Assembly (NCBI RefSeq): GCF_027887165.1
Contig: NC_077233.1
Location: 222,365,845 to 222,429,844, forward strand
From: Monodelphis domestica
Taxonomy: Eukaryota > Chordata > Mammalia > Didelphimorphia > Didelphidae
Direction: 5' to 3'
Length of the DNA: 64,000 nt
Below the pieces are notes generated by a model. The model did not search any database, was not told where the DNA came from, and was given only the letters and a program-made list of their open reading frames with translations. The position numbers were made by a program, and so were the translations under genes. Positions 10,295 through 20,290 of the stretch are shown piece by piece (within the stretch, counting starts at the first letter, position 1; every line of letters begins with the position of its first letter).

Positions 10295-11319
10295 GGTCTA
10301 ATTACTCAAATTTATAAAGAGCTAAATCAATTGTACAAAAAATCAAGCCATTCTTCAATTGAAAAATGGGCAAGGGACATGAACAGGCAGTTTTCAGCCA
10401 AAGAAATCAAAACTATTAATAAGCACATGAAAAAGTGCTCTAAATCTCTGATAATCAGAGAGATGCAAATCAAAACAACTCTGAGGTACCACCTCACACC
10501 TAGCAGATTGGCTAACATGACAGCAAAGGAAAGTAATGAATGCTGGAGGGGATGTGGCAAAATAGGGACACTAATTCATTGCTGGTGGAGTTGTGAATTG
10601 ATCCAACCATTCTGGAGGGCAATTTGGAACTATGCCCAAAGGGCACTAAAAGGCTGTCTGCCCTTTGATCCAGCCATAGCACTGCTGGGTTTGTACCCCA
10701 AAGAGATATAAAGGAAAAAGACTTGTACAAGAATATTCATAGCTGTGCTCTTTGTGGTGGCCAAAAATTGGAAAATGAGAGGATGCCCTTCAATTGGGGA
10801 ATGGCTGGACAAATTGTGGTATATGTTGGTGATGGAATACTATTGTGCAAAAAGGAATAATAAAGTGGAGGAATTCCATAGAGACTGGAACAACCTCCAG
10901 GAAGTGATGCAGAGCGAAAGGAGCAGAACCAGGAAAACATTGTACACACAGACTGAAACACTGTGGTATAATCGAAGGTAATGGACTTCTCCATTAGTGT
11001 CAGTGCAATGTCCCTGAACATTCTGCAGGGATCTAGGAGAAAAAACACTATCCACAAGTAGAGGACAAATTGTGGGAGTAAAAACACCAAAGAAAAGCAA
11101 CTGCTTGACTACAGGAGTGGAGGGGACATGATTGAGGAGAGACTCTAATACAAATACCAACAACATGGAAATGGGTTCGAATCAACGACACATGTGATAC
11201 CCAGTGGAATCGTGCGTTGGCTATGGGTGGGGTGGTGGGAGGGGGGGAGGAAAAGAAAATGATCTTTTTTTCCATGGAATAATGTTTGAAAATGACCAAA
11301 TAAAATATTGTTTAAAAAA
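10295..11319 (+). mobile_element. L1, young 5'-truncated insertion (ORF2 C terminus + 3' UTR)
   Basis: The element is flanked by a 12-bp duplication 'tttatgtgtttg' (within 10281-10294 and 11320-11332) and ends in an A-run. The forward frame encodes the L1 ORF2 C terminus, including [18 protein letters not shown], which is exactly the CX3CX7HX4C motif of L1. One stop (TAA at 10709-10711) separates this from a downstream stretch in the same frame that contains NWKMRGCPSIGEWLDKLWY and runs to 10981. The older copy at 59181 has ATAATAA where this one has ATATAA, so the stop looks like a late change. The 3' UTR has a G-rich stretch at 11225-11250. Confidence 0.9.
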
Positions 11320-11332
11320 ATTTATGTGTTTG

Positions 11333-11611
11333 TTTAAAAAAAACCTTTATTTTATAGCCCCAAACAGCACAATTACAAAGGTATGCTGGAAATTTCAGCA
11401 CCTCAAACTACTGATGACATAGACAAGAGTATTTTGAGAAATAATGGCTAGACTTTAGATGGTACCTTGAAAAGGTTTAAAAGTACTATATAGTTTCTTA
11501 AAATAAAATATAGTATTATTCACAGTAGACATAGTAATAGCTTTAATTGAAGTGATCTACTTTTGACTTCTCCACAAGAATAATCAAGTTATAAATAAGT
11601 AATTCATAAGA
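11333..11611. other. No feature recognised
   Basis: A/T-rich sequence without a recognisable repeat or gene. Confidence 0.4.
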
Positions 11612-11850
11612 GGAAGCGTGGGATAGTGGAAGGAATTCTAATCTTGGAATCAAGAAAAACTTGGATTTGAATTCTGTTTCTGATACTTATTAGTTGGGAC
11701 ACTCTAACCTTTCTGCCTAAGCCTTAGTTTCCTCATTTGTAACATGGGGATAATACTAGTCATAGGTGACCCTCAGGGTTTATGTGAGAATCACATAAAA
11801 TCATGTTTAAAAAGGGATTTTAAAAACCTTAAAATGCAAATATATCTGCC
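11612..11850 (+). mobile_element. MIR SINE
   Basis: Forward MIR with 'gcctaagccttagtttcctc' and 'aacatggggataatactag'. Confidence 0.7.
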
Positions 11851-11879
11851 AGATGTTATTAATATAAAGTGTGTTGAGA

Positions 11880-12070
11880 GGAGGTTGTAGGGTACTGGAT
11901 TTGGCCATAGATTTGGAATCAGAGAACCTACGATTAAATTCTGTGTCCCTTACCACCTCTTCAATCTTAGAAAAGTCATTTAATGTTTTGGGGCCTCAGT
12001 TTCCTCTTCTATAAAATAAGAGGTATGAACTATATGACTTCTAAGTTTCTTTCTGACTCTAAATCTACAA
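11880..12070 (+). mobile_element. MIR SINE
   Basis: Forward MIR with 'gggcctcagtttcctcttct' and a 3' phrase resembling 'tgacttctaagtttctttc'. Confidence 0.7.
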
Positions 12071-12145
12071 TTTTATTATTCCAAGAGGAAAAAAGCAGAA
12101 AATAAATATTTTTCTTTTAGGAGTACATAAATATATATATGTATA

Positions 12146-12406
12146 TGCAGTATGTCTCAAAAGTTTTAGTGTATTTTTTTTTAACCTTTACCTTTTGTCT
12201 TAATCAACACTATTGGTTCCAAAGCAGAAAAACAAGGGCTAGGCAATTGGATTTACCCAGGAAGTCTTACACAGCTAAGAGGTGTCTGAGGCCAAATATG
12301 ACCCAAGGCTTTCCCTCTCTACTGAGCTACCTAGCTGCCCCATTTTAGAATATTTTTTAAGCTTGAATAGATTTAAAAACTAAACTAAGACATTTGGGAC
12401 ATCCCA
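12146..12406. mobile_element. Mariner-type miniature element, split by a SINE
   Basis: The left end 'tatgtctcaaaagttttag' is the inverted complement of the right end 'ctaagacatttgggacat' with a few changes. TA dinucleotides border both ends (12144-12145 and 12407-12408). Removing the SINE at 12176-12343 leaves under 100 nt, so the element was a tiny inverted-repeat element without a transposase. Confidence 0.65.
12176..12343 (-). mobile_element. SINE-A inside the mariner-type element
   Basis: The minus-strand tail complement 'aacctttaccttttgtctt' runs to the head 'tgagctacctagctgcccc'. It interrupts the short inverted-repeat element. Confidence 0.8.
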
Positions 12407-12859
12407 TATGAATTTATTTATCTCTTTAAGTCTAATAATATTTATTAATTTATGCCTATCTAAATAAAATAAGCTTTGATTCTTCAAGGATCTGTAATTT
12501 CATCTCTGTGGGAACAGCCTTTGCAAACCTAAAGCACAATATCTGTACAGTTTTTTGGCAATGGTTTTTGAGAGTTGCTTTGGCCAAAACTATCATTTCT
12601 GTGAGGCCAACTGGTGATAAGAGCCATACTAAACTTAGCTGGACTGGTCCAGAGAAAACAGACATACAGTCTATCATTGGGCTGGCTTTTTATGCCTTTT
12701 GAGCATTTCAGGATCACCCAGAGCTCATGCTTGGATGATAAAGCTTTGAACAACAGAGGATCACCTTGAGGCCATCATGTGGCGTCAGTGTCAAATGTTA
12801 GTAGAGTGTATACCTGTATATATGCATATGCAGCAGAAGTGTATATGTTTAGTATATAC

Positions 12860-13060
12860 ATAGGGAATATATATAGGCATATCCATTTCCTGTCTTTGTC
12901 CCTTTGCACTGGCTAGCCTGGAATGCTTCCCCTCCTCATTTCTGTCTTCTATAATCGTTAGCTTCCTACAAAATATCTCAAATGCCATTTTCTGCAGGAA
13001 ACCTTTCTCAGTTCTACCAGATGTTAGTACAGTTCCGTCTAAGATTATCTTCCATTTGTT
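12860..13060 (+). mobile_element. L2 fragment
   Basis: 'ctagcctggaatgcttcccc' and 'gcaggaaacctttctcagtt' are typical of the L2 3' coding end. The reading frame is decayed. Confidence 0.6.
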
Positions 13061-13474
13061 CTATGTGAAAGGTTATACACACACATACATACATACACAA
13101 ATGCTAATTTATAAGTATAGCTGGTGGGTGACATATATTAAATATGATCAGAGATATGGCCTACCTTGGCAAAGAGTAAGAGGAAGGTTTTATAACAGCT
13201 TCCAGCAGCCTAGCTGGAAGGAGGGGTTGGCAAATCCAAGACTGCTGAGGATGCTCTCTCTTGTCTCCAATGGTGATATTCAGCCAGAATTATATCTATT
13301 TGTTATTTCTTAAATATTTCTAATCTAGGGGCATAATTCAAAGAAGTTCAGAACAAAGCTGCTTCCCTGATTCTTTTCAAGGGGGACGATATATCTTCTT
13401 CCTTTGCATATAGTTGAGGCACCAGCTTAGCCCCTTTCTACCAAATGCTGGTTACACAAAAGACTTGCATGAAT

Positions 13475-13665
13475 AGCTGGTGTACAAAATGACTGATATG
13501 GGAAACTGGTTTATACTATTACACATGTAAAATATATATCAGATTCATTGCTGTATCAGAAGGGGATGAGGGCAGAGAGGGAGGGTAAGAATTTGATTCA
13601 AACTTAAAGTTAAAAATGATTTCTTCATATAATTGAGGGAAACATAAAATATTATTTAAAAAATG
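13475..13665 (+). mobile_element. L1 3' UTR, older family
   Basis: 'atatatcagattcattgctg', the GA-rich stretch and 'cataaaatattatttaaaaa' resemble a second marsupial L1 3' end. No coding part remains. Confidence 0.5.
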
Positions 13666-14107
13666 AAAAGCTGGCACATCTTTTTATAAAAGAAAGCAGC
13701 AAGCAGAAATCAGAGAAGTCATGTATAGTCAAATATGCCAAAAAAATACACAAGAGTAAATGAGCTCTTTAGATCAGAGCAAGAAAAGATCTCAGCTCAA
13801 ATCATGAATAAAAATAATTTCACCTAGGAGAAGACAACTCTCAGTAATTTCTAGGGCTTCTGGCACTGGAAATAAAGGGATATGGCAGAGGACTGGTTTT
13901 CTCCTTCATGTTCTTGTCTTTAGGGGTCCAATTCTTTTTTTCTGAAATTGGTGCCTTGACTCTTTTTATCCATCTCCTTCAAGGTCCTTTCGTGGAGTAT
14001 GAGTTTAACAAACTGATGTAATTTCCCCTACCTGCTCAGTATCAGGGCTCAGAATTCTTTTAGTCAGTTAGGAGTCACAACCTCTTATACATGCAGCACT
14101 ACACCTT
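13666..14107. other. No feature recognised
   Basis: I see no gene or nameable repeat. Confidence 0.4.
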
Positions 14108-14300
14108 TTTTAAAATTAAAGAATGTTTTGATTTTATTATTAATATTATTTTATCAATTGCATGTAAACATTTTAAGCTTAGAGTTCAAATTCCTTCTTC
14201 CCCACTATCCCTTCTCCCCTCCTTGAGAAGGTAACCACTGTAATATATTTATACATGTATAATCATACAAAACACATTTCCCTATTAGTCGTGTTGTAGC
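14108..14300 (-). mobile_element. L1 3' end, older family
   Basis: 'aatcatacaaaacacatttc' and the pyrimidine-rich run match the minus strand of the old L1 3' UTR also seen at 36690-36730. Confidence 0.55.
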
Positions 14301-14339
14301 CCTGTAGCTTAAGGGTGCCAACCTTTACACATATATATT

Positions 14340-14500
14340 TTGTAAGTGCCTATTTATGTTGTCTCCCACATTAGAATTTAAGGACCTTGAGGTTAAGGAT
14401 TTTTAACTTTTTATTATATATCCCCATGATTTAGAATAGAGAAGTTGAAAAATACCTGTTGATAAATATTTAATAAATACTTAAATATTTGTTGGTTAAA
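14340..14500 (+). mobile_element. L2 3' end, fragment
   Basis: 'agaatttaaggaccttgagg' and 'aataaatacttaaatatttg' resemble the end of L2 3' UTRs. Confidence 0.5.
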
Positions 14501-14904
14501 GTAATCTAATCAAGGCTATATAGCTAGTTAGTGGCAAAACCAAGGCTAGTGTTAGTTTTTCTGACCCCACCTCCTTCCCTTACCCCAATCTAAGTGATTG
14601 TCTTCTAAGGTAATTCTACTATATTTTTTAACTGTTAAAATTTATTTTTTCTCATTTAGTGTTACTATCCATACTAGTGAAATCAAAGGACTGTTATGAG
14701 TAAAGCTCTTTGCAATTATTAAAATGAACACATGCACACACATTGGGGAAGGAAGGTAGCCTAGTAGATTCTGATCTCATTTTCTTAGCATTCATTTTTT
14801 ATTATTTTTGAATTCCAAATTCTCTCTCTCCTGATTGCCTCCCACCACTCTTCATTAAGAAGACAATATGATAAGATGTAATTTTACTTTATTTTCTTTC
14901 TTTT

Positions 14905-15060
14905 TTAAACCTTACCATCTTTTCTGTTCCAAGGCAGAAGAGCAAGGGTTAGTTAAGGGCTAGGTAATGGAGGTTGAGTGACTTGTTCAGGGTTACACAA
15001 CCATTACATGCCTGAGAATGTATCTGAACTCAAGTCTTCCTTATATCAGCTTCTATGTCC
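14905..15060 (-). mobile_element. SINE-A, minus strand, diverged
   Basis: The tail complement at 14910, core 'gacttgttcagggttacaca' and a poor head are visible. Confidence 0.7.
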
Positions 15061-15204
15061 AGGAAGATGACCAAAACAGATTCTGTGGAGTGCTTAGAGC
15101 CTGGTAAGACAACAAAGATACCGGAGTCATCCATAACATCCCAGGCTATCAGCATTTGTTCCAACTTCTTTTTTTGCTACTGGACTTTAGTGCCTCTTTA
15201 TTTA

Positions 15205-15330
15205 AATCATTTTGTTTTACAAAACACTTTCCATATGTTATTTCATTTTATTCTCACAATAACCCTTGTGATAAACAATCACAGGTATTATTTTCTTTAT
15301 TTTACTAATGAGGAAATTAGGGATGATGGG
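15205..15330 (-). mobile_element. MIR SINE, fragment
   Basis: 'tctcacaataacccttgtga' and 'actaatgaggaaattaggg' on the reverse strand. Confidence 0.6.
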
Positions 15331-15384
15331 TTTCCCCTCATCTGAGATTTTTTAGCAGGAACTGGACTATTATTTGCCATATAT

Positions 15385-15425
15385 TATATAGTGGGACTAG
15401 ATGACTTCTGGGATCCCTTCTACCT
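15385..15425 (+). mobile_element. CR1/L3 3' tail, tiny fragment
   Basis: 'gggactagatgacttctggg' is the usual 3' end phrase of CR1/L3 LINEs. Only about 40 nt remain. Confidence 0.5.
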
Positions 15426-15429
15426 TTAA

Positions 15430-15660
15430 ATTCTGAGGCAAGTAGGTGGTGCAGTGGATAGAATGCTGGACATGACTTTGGACATATATTAGATGTATGA
15501 CCCTGGGCAAGTCACTTAACCTCTGTCTCAGTTCCTCCTTGTCTGTAAAAGGAATATAACAATAAAACCTTGCTCCCTAGGTTATCGTGAAGTTCAAATG
15601 AGACAATATTTGTAAAGCAGTTTGCAAACAAAATACTATATAAATGCTAGCAATAATTAT
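15430..15660 (+). mobile_element. MIR SINE, near full length
   Basis: The head 'aggtggtgcagtggataga', core 'tgaccctgggcaagtcactt' and end 'aaatgctagcaataatta' are all visible. Confidence 0.8.
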
Positions 15661-16049
15661 TTTGTTCTGTGACTTGCCAATGCTCACAAAAAAAATTTCA
15701 GATAGACTTTGAAGCCAGTTTTTTTCTGATTCAAGTCAAGATTTTCCCATTCTACCATGCTATTAATTTATGGGATTCATTTCTTCTATGACAGAAGAAA
15801 CCTAGAAAGCTTGAGTGCCTTAAGAACAGGGAAGAAATGCTAAAAGGGGATGGAAAGGATACAGAAAATGTAGGTTGAATTTTCAGGGAAGACAAATCAC
15901 CCATTTCACAGCCAGACTTGGATGTGGGTGAAGGTGAGGTTTGATAGCACCTAGGTTTAGAAGTCTGTAATTCTTTTTCTTCATAGGTAGGGTGGGGTAG
16001 TAGGAAATAAGATCTAAGGAGAATAACTCCTAGACTCCTAGAATGTTGT
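15661..16049. other. No feature recognised
   Basis: Non-repetitive DNA upstream of the PRKAR1B promoter; no gene is visible. Confidence 0.4.
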
Positions 16050-16210
16050 AATTGGAATGATAATTAGAGATCTCCTAGTCTTGGCTCCCTTGCTTTAGAG
16101 CTTAGGAAAGTGAGGTCCAGAGACTTCAAATGATTTGGCAATTCGTGTTGAAGCTAGTACTAGATTCTTCAGTTTCTCAGTTCAGAGCTTAGTACTCTTT
16201 CTATCAATCT
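16050..16210 (-). mobile_element. MIR SINE, fragment
   Basis: A decayed reverse-strand MIR around 'gctttagagcttaggaaagt' and 'caaatgatttggcaattcg'. Confidence 0.45.
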
Positions 16211-16654
16211 TGAGCACGAAGTTCAAGTGTATGTTGTCTAGTAGGAAGAGAAGGGCAGAGCCTGGCCTATGCAGGCCACAGGTGTATCTATCTAAAAAAA
16301 AAGTGGAATGGGTTGGGTGACAACCAGAATGGTGCCCTTAGGTTTATGCCTGTCCCTGGCTTTCAGTCCCTCTCAGTGTCTAGAGAACTAACTGGATCCA
16401 GCAGGATTCTCTGCTTAAAAGACAGAGAAAAGGGAAATAATTGGATGCGACATTTTCTGGGTGGGTGGGTGGCGTAGAAATGTTTGAGAGAAAAGGGGGA
16501 CATGGAATGGGGGGGTTGGCCCTGGTTAAATGACAGGCTTTGGGGGTGAAGATATTTTTGGGGGGTGGGGATTGGGGTATGTCGCAGGGGCCTTTAACCT
16601 GCAGCCAGGAGGGGAGGGGCGGAGCGGGGGTGGGGGCCGTGGGCGGGGAGGGAG

Positions 16655-16890
16655 CGAGAGAGGGGGCCTCCCATTGCGGACAGTCTGCTGGAGCCCGCCC
16701 TGCTGTCCGCCGTACAACCTCTGCGGCTGTAGGGAGGAGGGGCTGGGAGCCGGCTGCAGTGCGGAGACCCGAAGCTCAGGAGCTGCCGCCGCCGCTGCCG
16801 CTGCCGCTGCTGGTGCTGCTGCTGCTGCTGCCCCTGCTGCTGCTCTCATTGCTGCCGCCACTGAGCTCTCTCTCGCTGCATCGCATCCAG
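16655..16890 (+). other. PRKAR1B: Probable noncoding exon 1 (5' UTR) of PRKAR1B
   Basis: The 3' boundary is a good donor, CAG|GTATTT, at 16890/16891. The 5' boundary is a guess downstream of the GC boxes. There is no ATG between about 16582 and this donor, and none in exon 2 before 18756. The PRKAR1B start would therefore be the first AUG of the spliced message. RI subunit genes are known to use noncoding first exons, which fits. The link between this exon and exon 2 is inferred from position and splice signals only. Confidence 0.55.
16782..16860 (+). repeat. GCC/GCT triplet tract in exon 1
   Basis: An imperfect run of gcc, gct and ctg triplets includes uninterrupted 'gctgctgctgctgctgc' at about 16814-16830. 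It ends 30 nt before the donor. Six-frame reading gives poly-Leu, poly-Ala or similar tracts, which I take as by-products of the repeat, not protein. Confidence 0.85.
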
Positions 16891-18747
16891 GTATTTTCCC
16901 TGGGACTGTTCCCCTTTCCCCTCTGACAGCCCCTTTACCCGGCCTTCTGCCCCTCCGCCCCACGGCTGCCCATCAAAGCTGGAGAGTCTGATCCCCCCCA
17001 ACCCCCCACTCCCATCCCTTCTGCTTTTCCACCACCGCCCACTGCCCCCCCCTCCCCTCTCCGCCCCAAATCCCAGCCTCACCACTGCGGATAGGACGTT
17101 GGATTCGGACAGAAACCGCAGTCCCAGCCCGGTAGCTGCCCCCCCCCCCCACTGGCCTGGGGCCCCAGGCGCCTCCCAAGAATGGACACAGGCTCTTGCT
17201 ACCCCCCCCCCCCACCTCGCTTCCAGTTTGAAGGATGCCCTAAGGGGTGGGGAATGCAGTTTGAGCCAGGCCACGAAGAGGGTTCTTCCTTCTCGCCCGC
17301 CCCTCCACCCCATAAGAGATTAAAAATTGCTGGAGATGTGTTTGACATGAAAACATATCTCTTCCACCCCAACCCCCACACTCAGGGGATGAGACGTTGA
17401 AGAGGATATTTCAATCCTTGAGAGACCTGAAGCCCACAGAGGGCTTTCCCCATTTTGTCCCTCAGGGAGGAAGTGAGATACTATACAATTCTTAATGAGA
17501 ATGCCTTTTGCTCTCTTCCTGCCCCTTCTCCTGCGGATAATTTAAAGAACGTAGAGGACTGGCCTTGGTATTGAAAAGAAGGATGGAAATGGAAGTGGGA
17601 ATTTTTGCAGCATTCTGGTTTAATCCTTGTATATCACCTATAATGAGCCAAATTTCTCCCTTAACCTTCATAACCTGAAGCTATATTGGTGGGAGACAGG
17701 AGTTTTCTTAAACCTCATGGAGACTTGTTAAACACTGGAATGGAAGTTAATTTGAATTCTGGAAGCTTTGAAAAAATAAGATTGAGTCTTATCTATCTAG
17801 GATAATTTAAATTTCTTTAGGCTGGGGGATGGATAAGATGACCTCCCACAGATCCTTCTTTGTTTTCAAAATTCATGATGTATAATGCAGATTATTACAC
17901 TGAGAAGATGCTTCTAATTAGTTTATTAGGTTATCATTAAACATTAAAAAATAAAATAAAAAATCTTGTGGGAACTTCTCCCTCATTTCTTCTCCTAAGA
18001 GTTGTTGCAGCTTGATACAATAAGCTGTGGATTGTGACTATATTTAATCATCACACACAACAGTGCTTTTAAAAACTAAGGATTGCATATGTGCAGAGCA
18101 ATTATTTGTGTGATTTTAGCTGCATCTGCCATAGTCCAGTGGAGCTGCCACTGCTTCCTTCTACTTCAACCCCAGCATTTTCTTTTTAATTCAAAAGGAT
18201 ATTCCTTCTATTTACTTGATTTAGGAACTAATGAAAATAAAAGAATCTCTTGTCTTTCCATAGGTATCTGATTAGAGGTAAGAAAAAGCAAGTTATGGTT
18301 CAGTTCATAAAATCATTCCTCTTAACTGCTGGAAATTGCTAAATGATAAATTATTTGAAAGAAAATGCCATTTGATTTGAATAATATCCATTTCAAATGG
18401 TCACAACTGTTAAAAATTGTTTAAAATATTTTCAATGTAAATGTCAAATCCCCAAGCAGAAAATTCAAAAGCATATCTTGTACTATTTCTTTCTCCTTTT
18501 TCTTTTCTTCTCTTCATCCCTTGCCTCCTTCCCTTCTGATCTTCCTTTTCTCCCTTTCTCCTTTCTTTCCTCCTCTCTTTTCTTTCTCCTCCTTCATGTC
18601 CTCTCTTTCCTTTCTTCCCTCTTTTCCTCTCTTTCTCTTTCTCTTCCTTCCTCCTTCCTCTTCCTCTTTCTCTCACTTATTGATTCCCTTTCTTCCTCCT
18701 CCCTGCCCTCCTTTCTTTCCTCCCTCCCTTTTTTTCTTTTCATCAAG
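16891..18747 (+). other. PRKAR1B: Intron 1 of PRKAR1B
   Basis: The 5' part is C-rich with several poly-C runs (17041-17220). The middle (17400-18480) holds no repeat I recognise. The 3' part is a long pyrimidine tract. Confidence 0.55.
18483..18746 (+). repeat. Long polypyrimidine (CT) tract before the exon 2 acceptor
   Basis: About 260 nt are almost entirely C and T on the plus strand, in imperfect ttcc, tttct and cct units. The tract runs directly into the acceptor 'cttttcatcaag'. It is far longer than an ordinary splice polypyrimidine tract and is probably a simple-repeat expansion that now serves as one. Confidence 0.9.
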
Positions 18748-18755
18748 GTTTGAAG

Positions 18756-18932
18756 ATGGCTTCTTCTTCATCCTATAACCTAGAAGAAGATGAGAGCCTG
18801 AAAGGATGTGAACTCTATGTTCAGAAGCATAACATTCAACAGCTTTTGAAAGAGTGCATTGTAAATCTTTGCATCTCCAAACCTGATCGTCCCATGAAGT
18901 TTCTTCGGGAGCATTTTGAAAAATTAGAAAAG
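18756..18932 (+). CDS. PRKAR1B: PRKAR1B first coding exon (PKA regulatory subunit RI-beta)
   Basis: This exon encodes the N terminus of the type I-beta regulatory subunit of cAMP-dependent protein kinase, which binds and inhibits PKA catalytic subunits until cAMP binds. The 59 codons start at ATG 18756 (context gaagATGg, A at -3 and G at +4) and end in phase 0 at AAG|gtcagt (18932/18933). Residues 11-59 are the dimerisation/docking domain that pairs two R subunits and docks A-kinase anchoring proteins. Cys18 and Cys39 match the cysteines that form the interchain disulfides of RI dimers. From memory of the family, [19 protein letters not shown] and [15 protein letters not shown] match RI-beta better than RI-alpha. 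The first ten residues ([10 protein letters not shown]) are the variable part. The acceptor is most likely at 18747/18748, giving 8 nt of 5' UTR in this exon; AG at 18754-18755 is an alternative. The two cAMP-binding domains and the inhibitor site are encoded by later exons outside the window. Confidence 0.95.
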
Positions 18933-19514
18933 GTCAGTAACCCTGAACTGACTGTTATTTTCCATTTACAAATGTACTCATACAAAATATTGAGTTAACC
19001 TTTCTTTCCATTCTGCAATTCCTTTGGCATTTAGCTTAAAATGGCCAAAGATTTCTTTTTTCACTTGTGAGTTTTCAATGGTTCCATGAGGAAGCTGTAC
19101 AATTAAATCCAAACTTTTGACAAACGATGGTGTATTTTTTAAAACAATGACTACAAAGGTTGTTGAATTGACCATTATTTGATTGATCACCTGTGGATTT
19201 TTTCCCTTCAGCCATTTTCAGAGGCCATTGGTGTTTCATCTAAGTATGTTGTTAAATTGGCCAAAATGACCAGATTGCCCATTTTCCAAATCTTTAGGAA
19301 TTTCTGGCCATTGATATGGCAATGAATACTTTTGTTCAAATAAAATTTATTTAAATGCTCCTCTTCCCCTCTTCTAGTTACAAGTATGATTTTAGTTACA
19401 TAGAAACTGAGTCTCCATTAACCCAAAGGTCTGCTTAAACACATAGAAAAGAAATTCTTAATTAAATATTGAAAATTTAAAAATAAGACCTTTCAGAACA
19501 CATCTTATATACTT

Positions 19515-19708
19515 TTTATTTTTAAAAAGACCCTTACCTTACATCTTAGAATCAATAAAGTATATTGGTTCTAAGGCAGACTAGGCAATGGAGGTTCAGT
19601 GATTTGCCCAGAGTCACAGAGCTAGGAAATAACTGAGGTAGCATTTGAACCCAGGATCTTCTGGTTCTGGGCTTGGCTCTCTATCCACTGAGCCACTTAG
19701 CTGTCCTC
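19515..19708 (-). mobile_element. SINE-A with 14-bp target duplication
   Basis: The minus-strand SINE is flanked by 'catcttatatactt' (19501-19514) and 'catcttatatgctt' (19709-19722). All three parts of the SINE are recognisable. Confidence 0.88.
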
Positions 19709-19722
19709 CATCTTATATGCTT

Positions 19723-20119
19723 CTAATTGTGTTTATACCATATCCTATTGTCTATCTTGTTTGCACACAATAGATGTTTAATGAATTGAATCCCCTGCAC
19801 ATATATATACAGTGGAAGTTAAGAGTATGTATGAATTCTTTGAGGTTCATACTCTATTTGAATCCCCCCTCCCCAGTATTTCCCTCTTTCTCAAGGAAAA
19901 TGAGGATCCTGCTCCCTGATTTCATAGGGATGGGTATGGGTGGGAAGGGATGAAAGAACTACATATACCTAGGTATTCTCTCTGGGAATGAAGAATGTGT
20001 CCTCAACTTCTCTATTCACTCACTTATAGACACTTCACTTAGAAGTGTGATAGTTATACAGACCTTATCACTGTCTTTTATATTCTCTCTTACTTTTGAG
20101 ATCCCTTCTATCATGTCTC
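19723..20119. other. No feature recognised
   Basis: Intronic sequence without a named repeat. Confidence 0.4.
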
Positions 20120-20290
20120 AGTACTCGGAATACATTCACCTAGTTGTTGTCCAGGTTCCCCAATGCAGTCCCTAATCTTTCTCCAGGCAGTGCCCATGCT
20201 CCAGATACCTCTTTTTCTTTACCTCCCACCTTCAAAATTTACCATGCCTTCAGAGCCTCAGATGTCTTTCTAGCTTATCTAACGAATAAA
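20120..20290 (+). mobile_element. L2-like fragment
   Basis: 'ccaggcagtgcccatgctcc' and 'aaatttaccatgccttcaga' resemble L2 coding remnants; a weak match. Confidence 0.4.

Larger units (their letters stand above)
16560..17330 (+). promoter_or_regulatory. PRKAR1B: CpG-island promoter of PRKAR1B
   Basis: This is the only G+C-rich, CpG-containing stretch in a window that is otherwise A/T-rich and CpG-poor. It lacks a TATA box. GC boxes of the SP1 type lie at 16616-16624 (ggggcggag) and 16641-16650 (gggcggggag), and an EGR1-like site CCGTGGGCG at 16637-16645. CpGs concentrate before about 17000; the right part is mainly C-runs. It sits upstream of, and in line with, the PRKAR1B first coding exon. 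The transcription start cannot be placed from the sequence. Confidence 0.8.

Noticed and set aside
16526-16991. Open frames of 128-153 codons on both strands of the CpG island
   Set aside because: They owe their length to G+C richness and the triplet tract (poly-Ala, poly-Leu, poly-Pro). No domain is recognisable, and the location is a promoter/5' UTR.
18397-18778. Open frames across the pyrimidine tract before exon 2
   Set aside because: Ser/Phe/Leu-only or Arg/Lys/Glu-only products of a C/T simple repeat.
18933-18998. Continuation of the PRKAR1B frame past the donor
   Set aside because: The donor gtcagt is good and the conserved exon ends in phase 0. The extra 21 residues do not resemble RI-beta.
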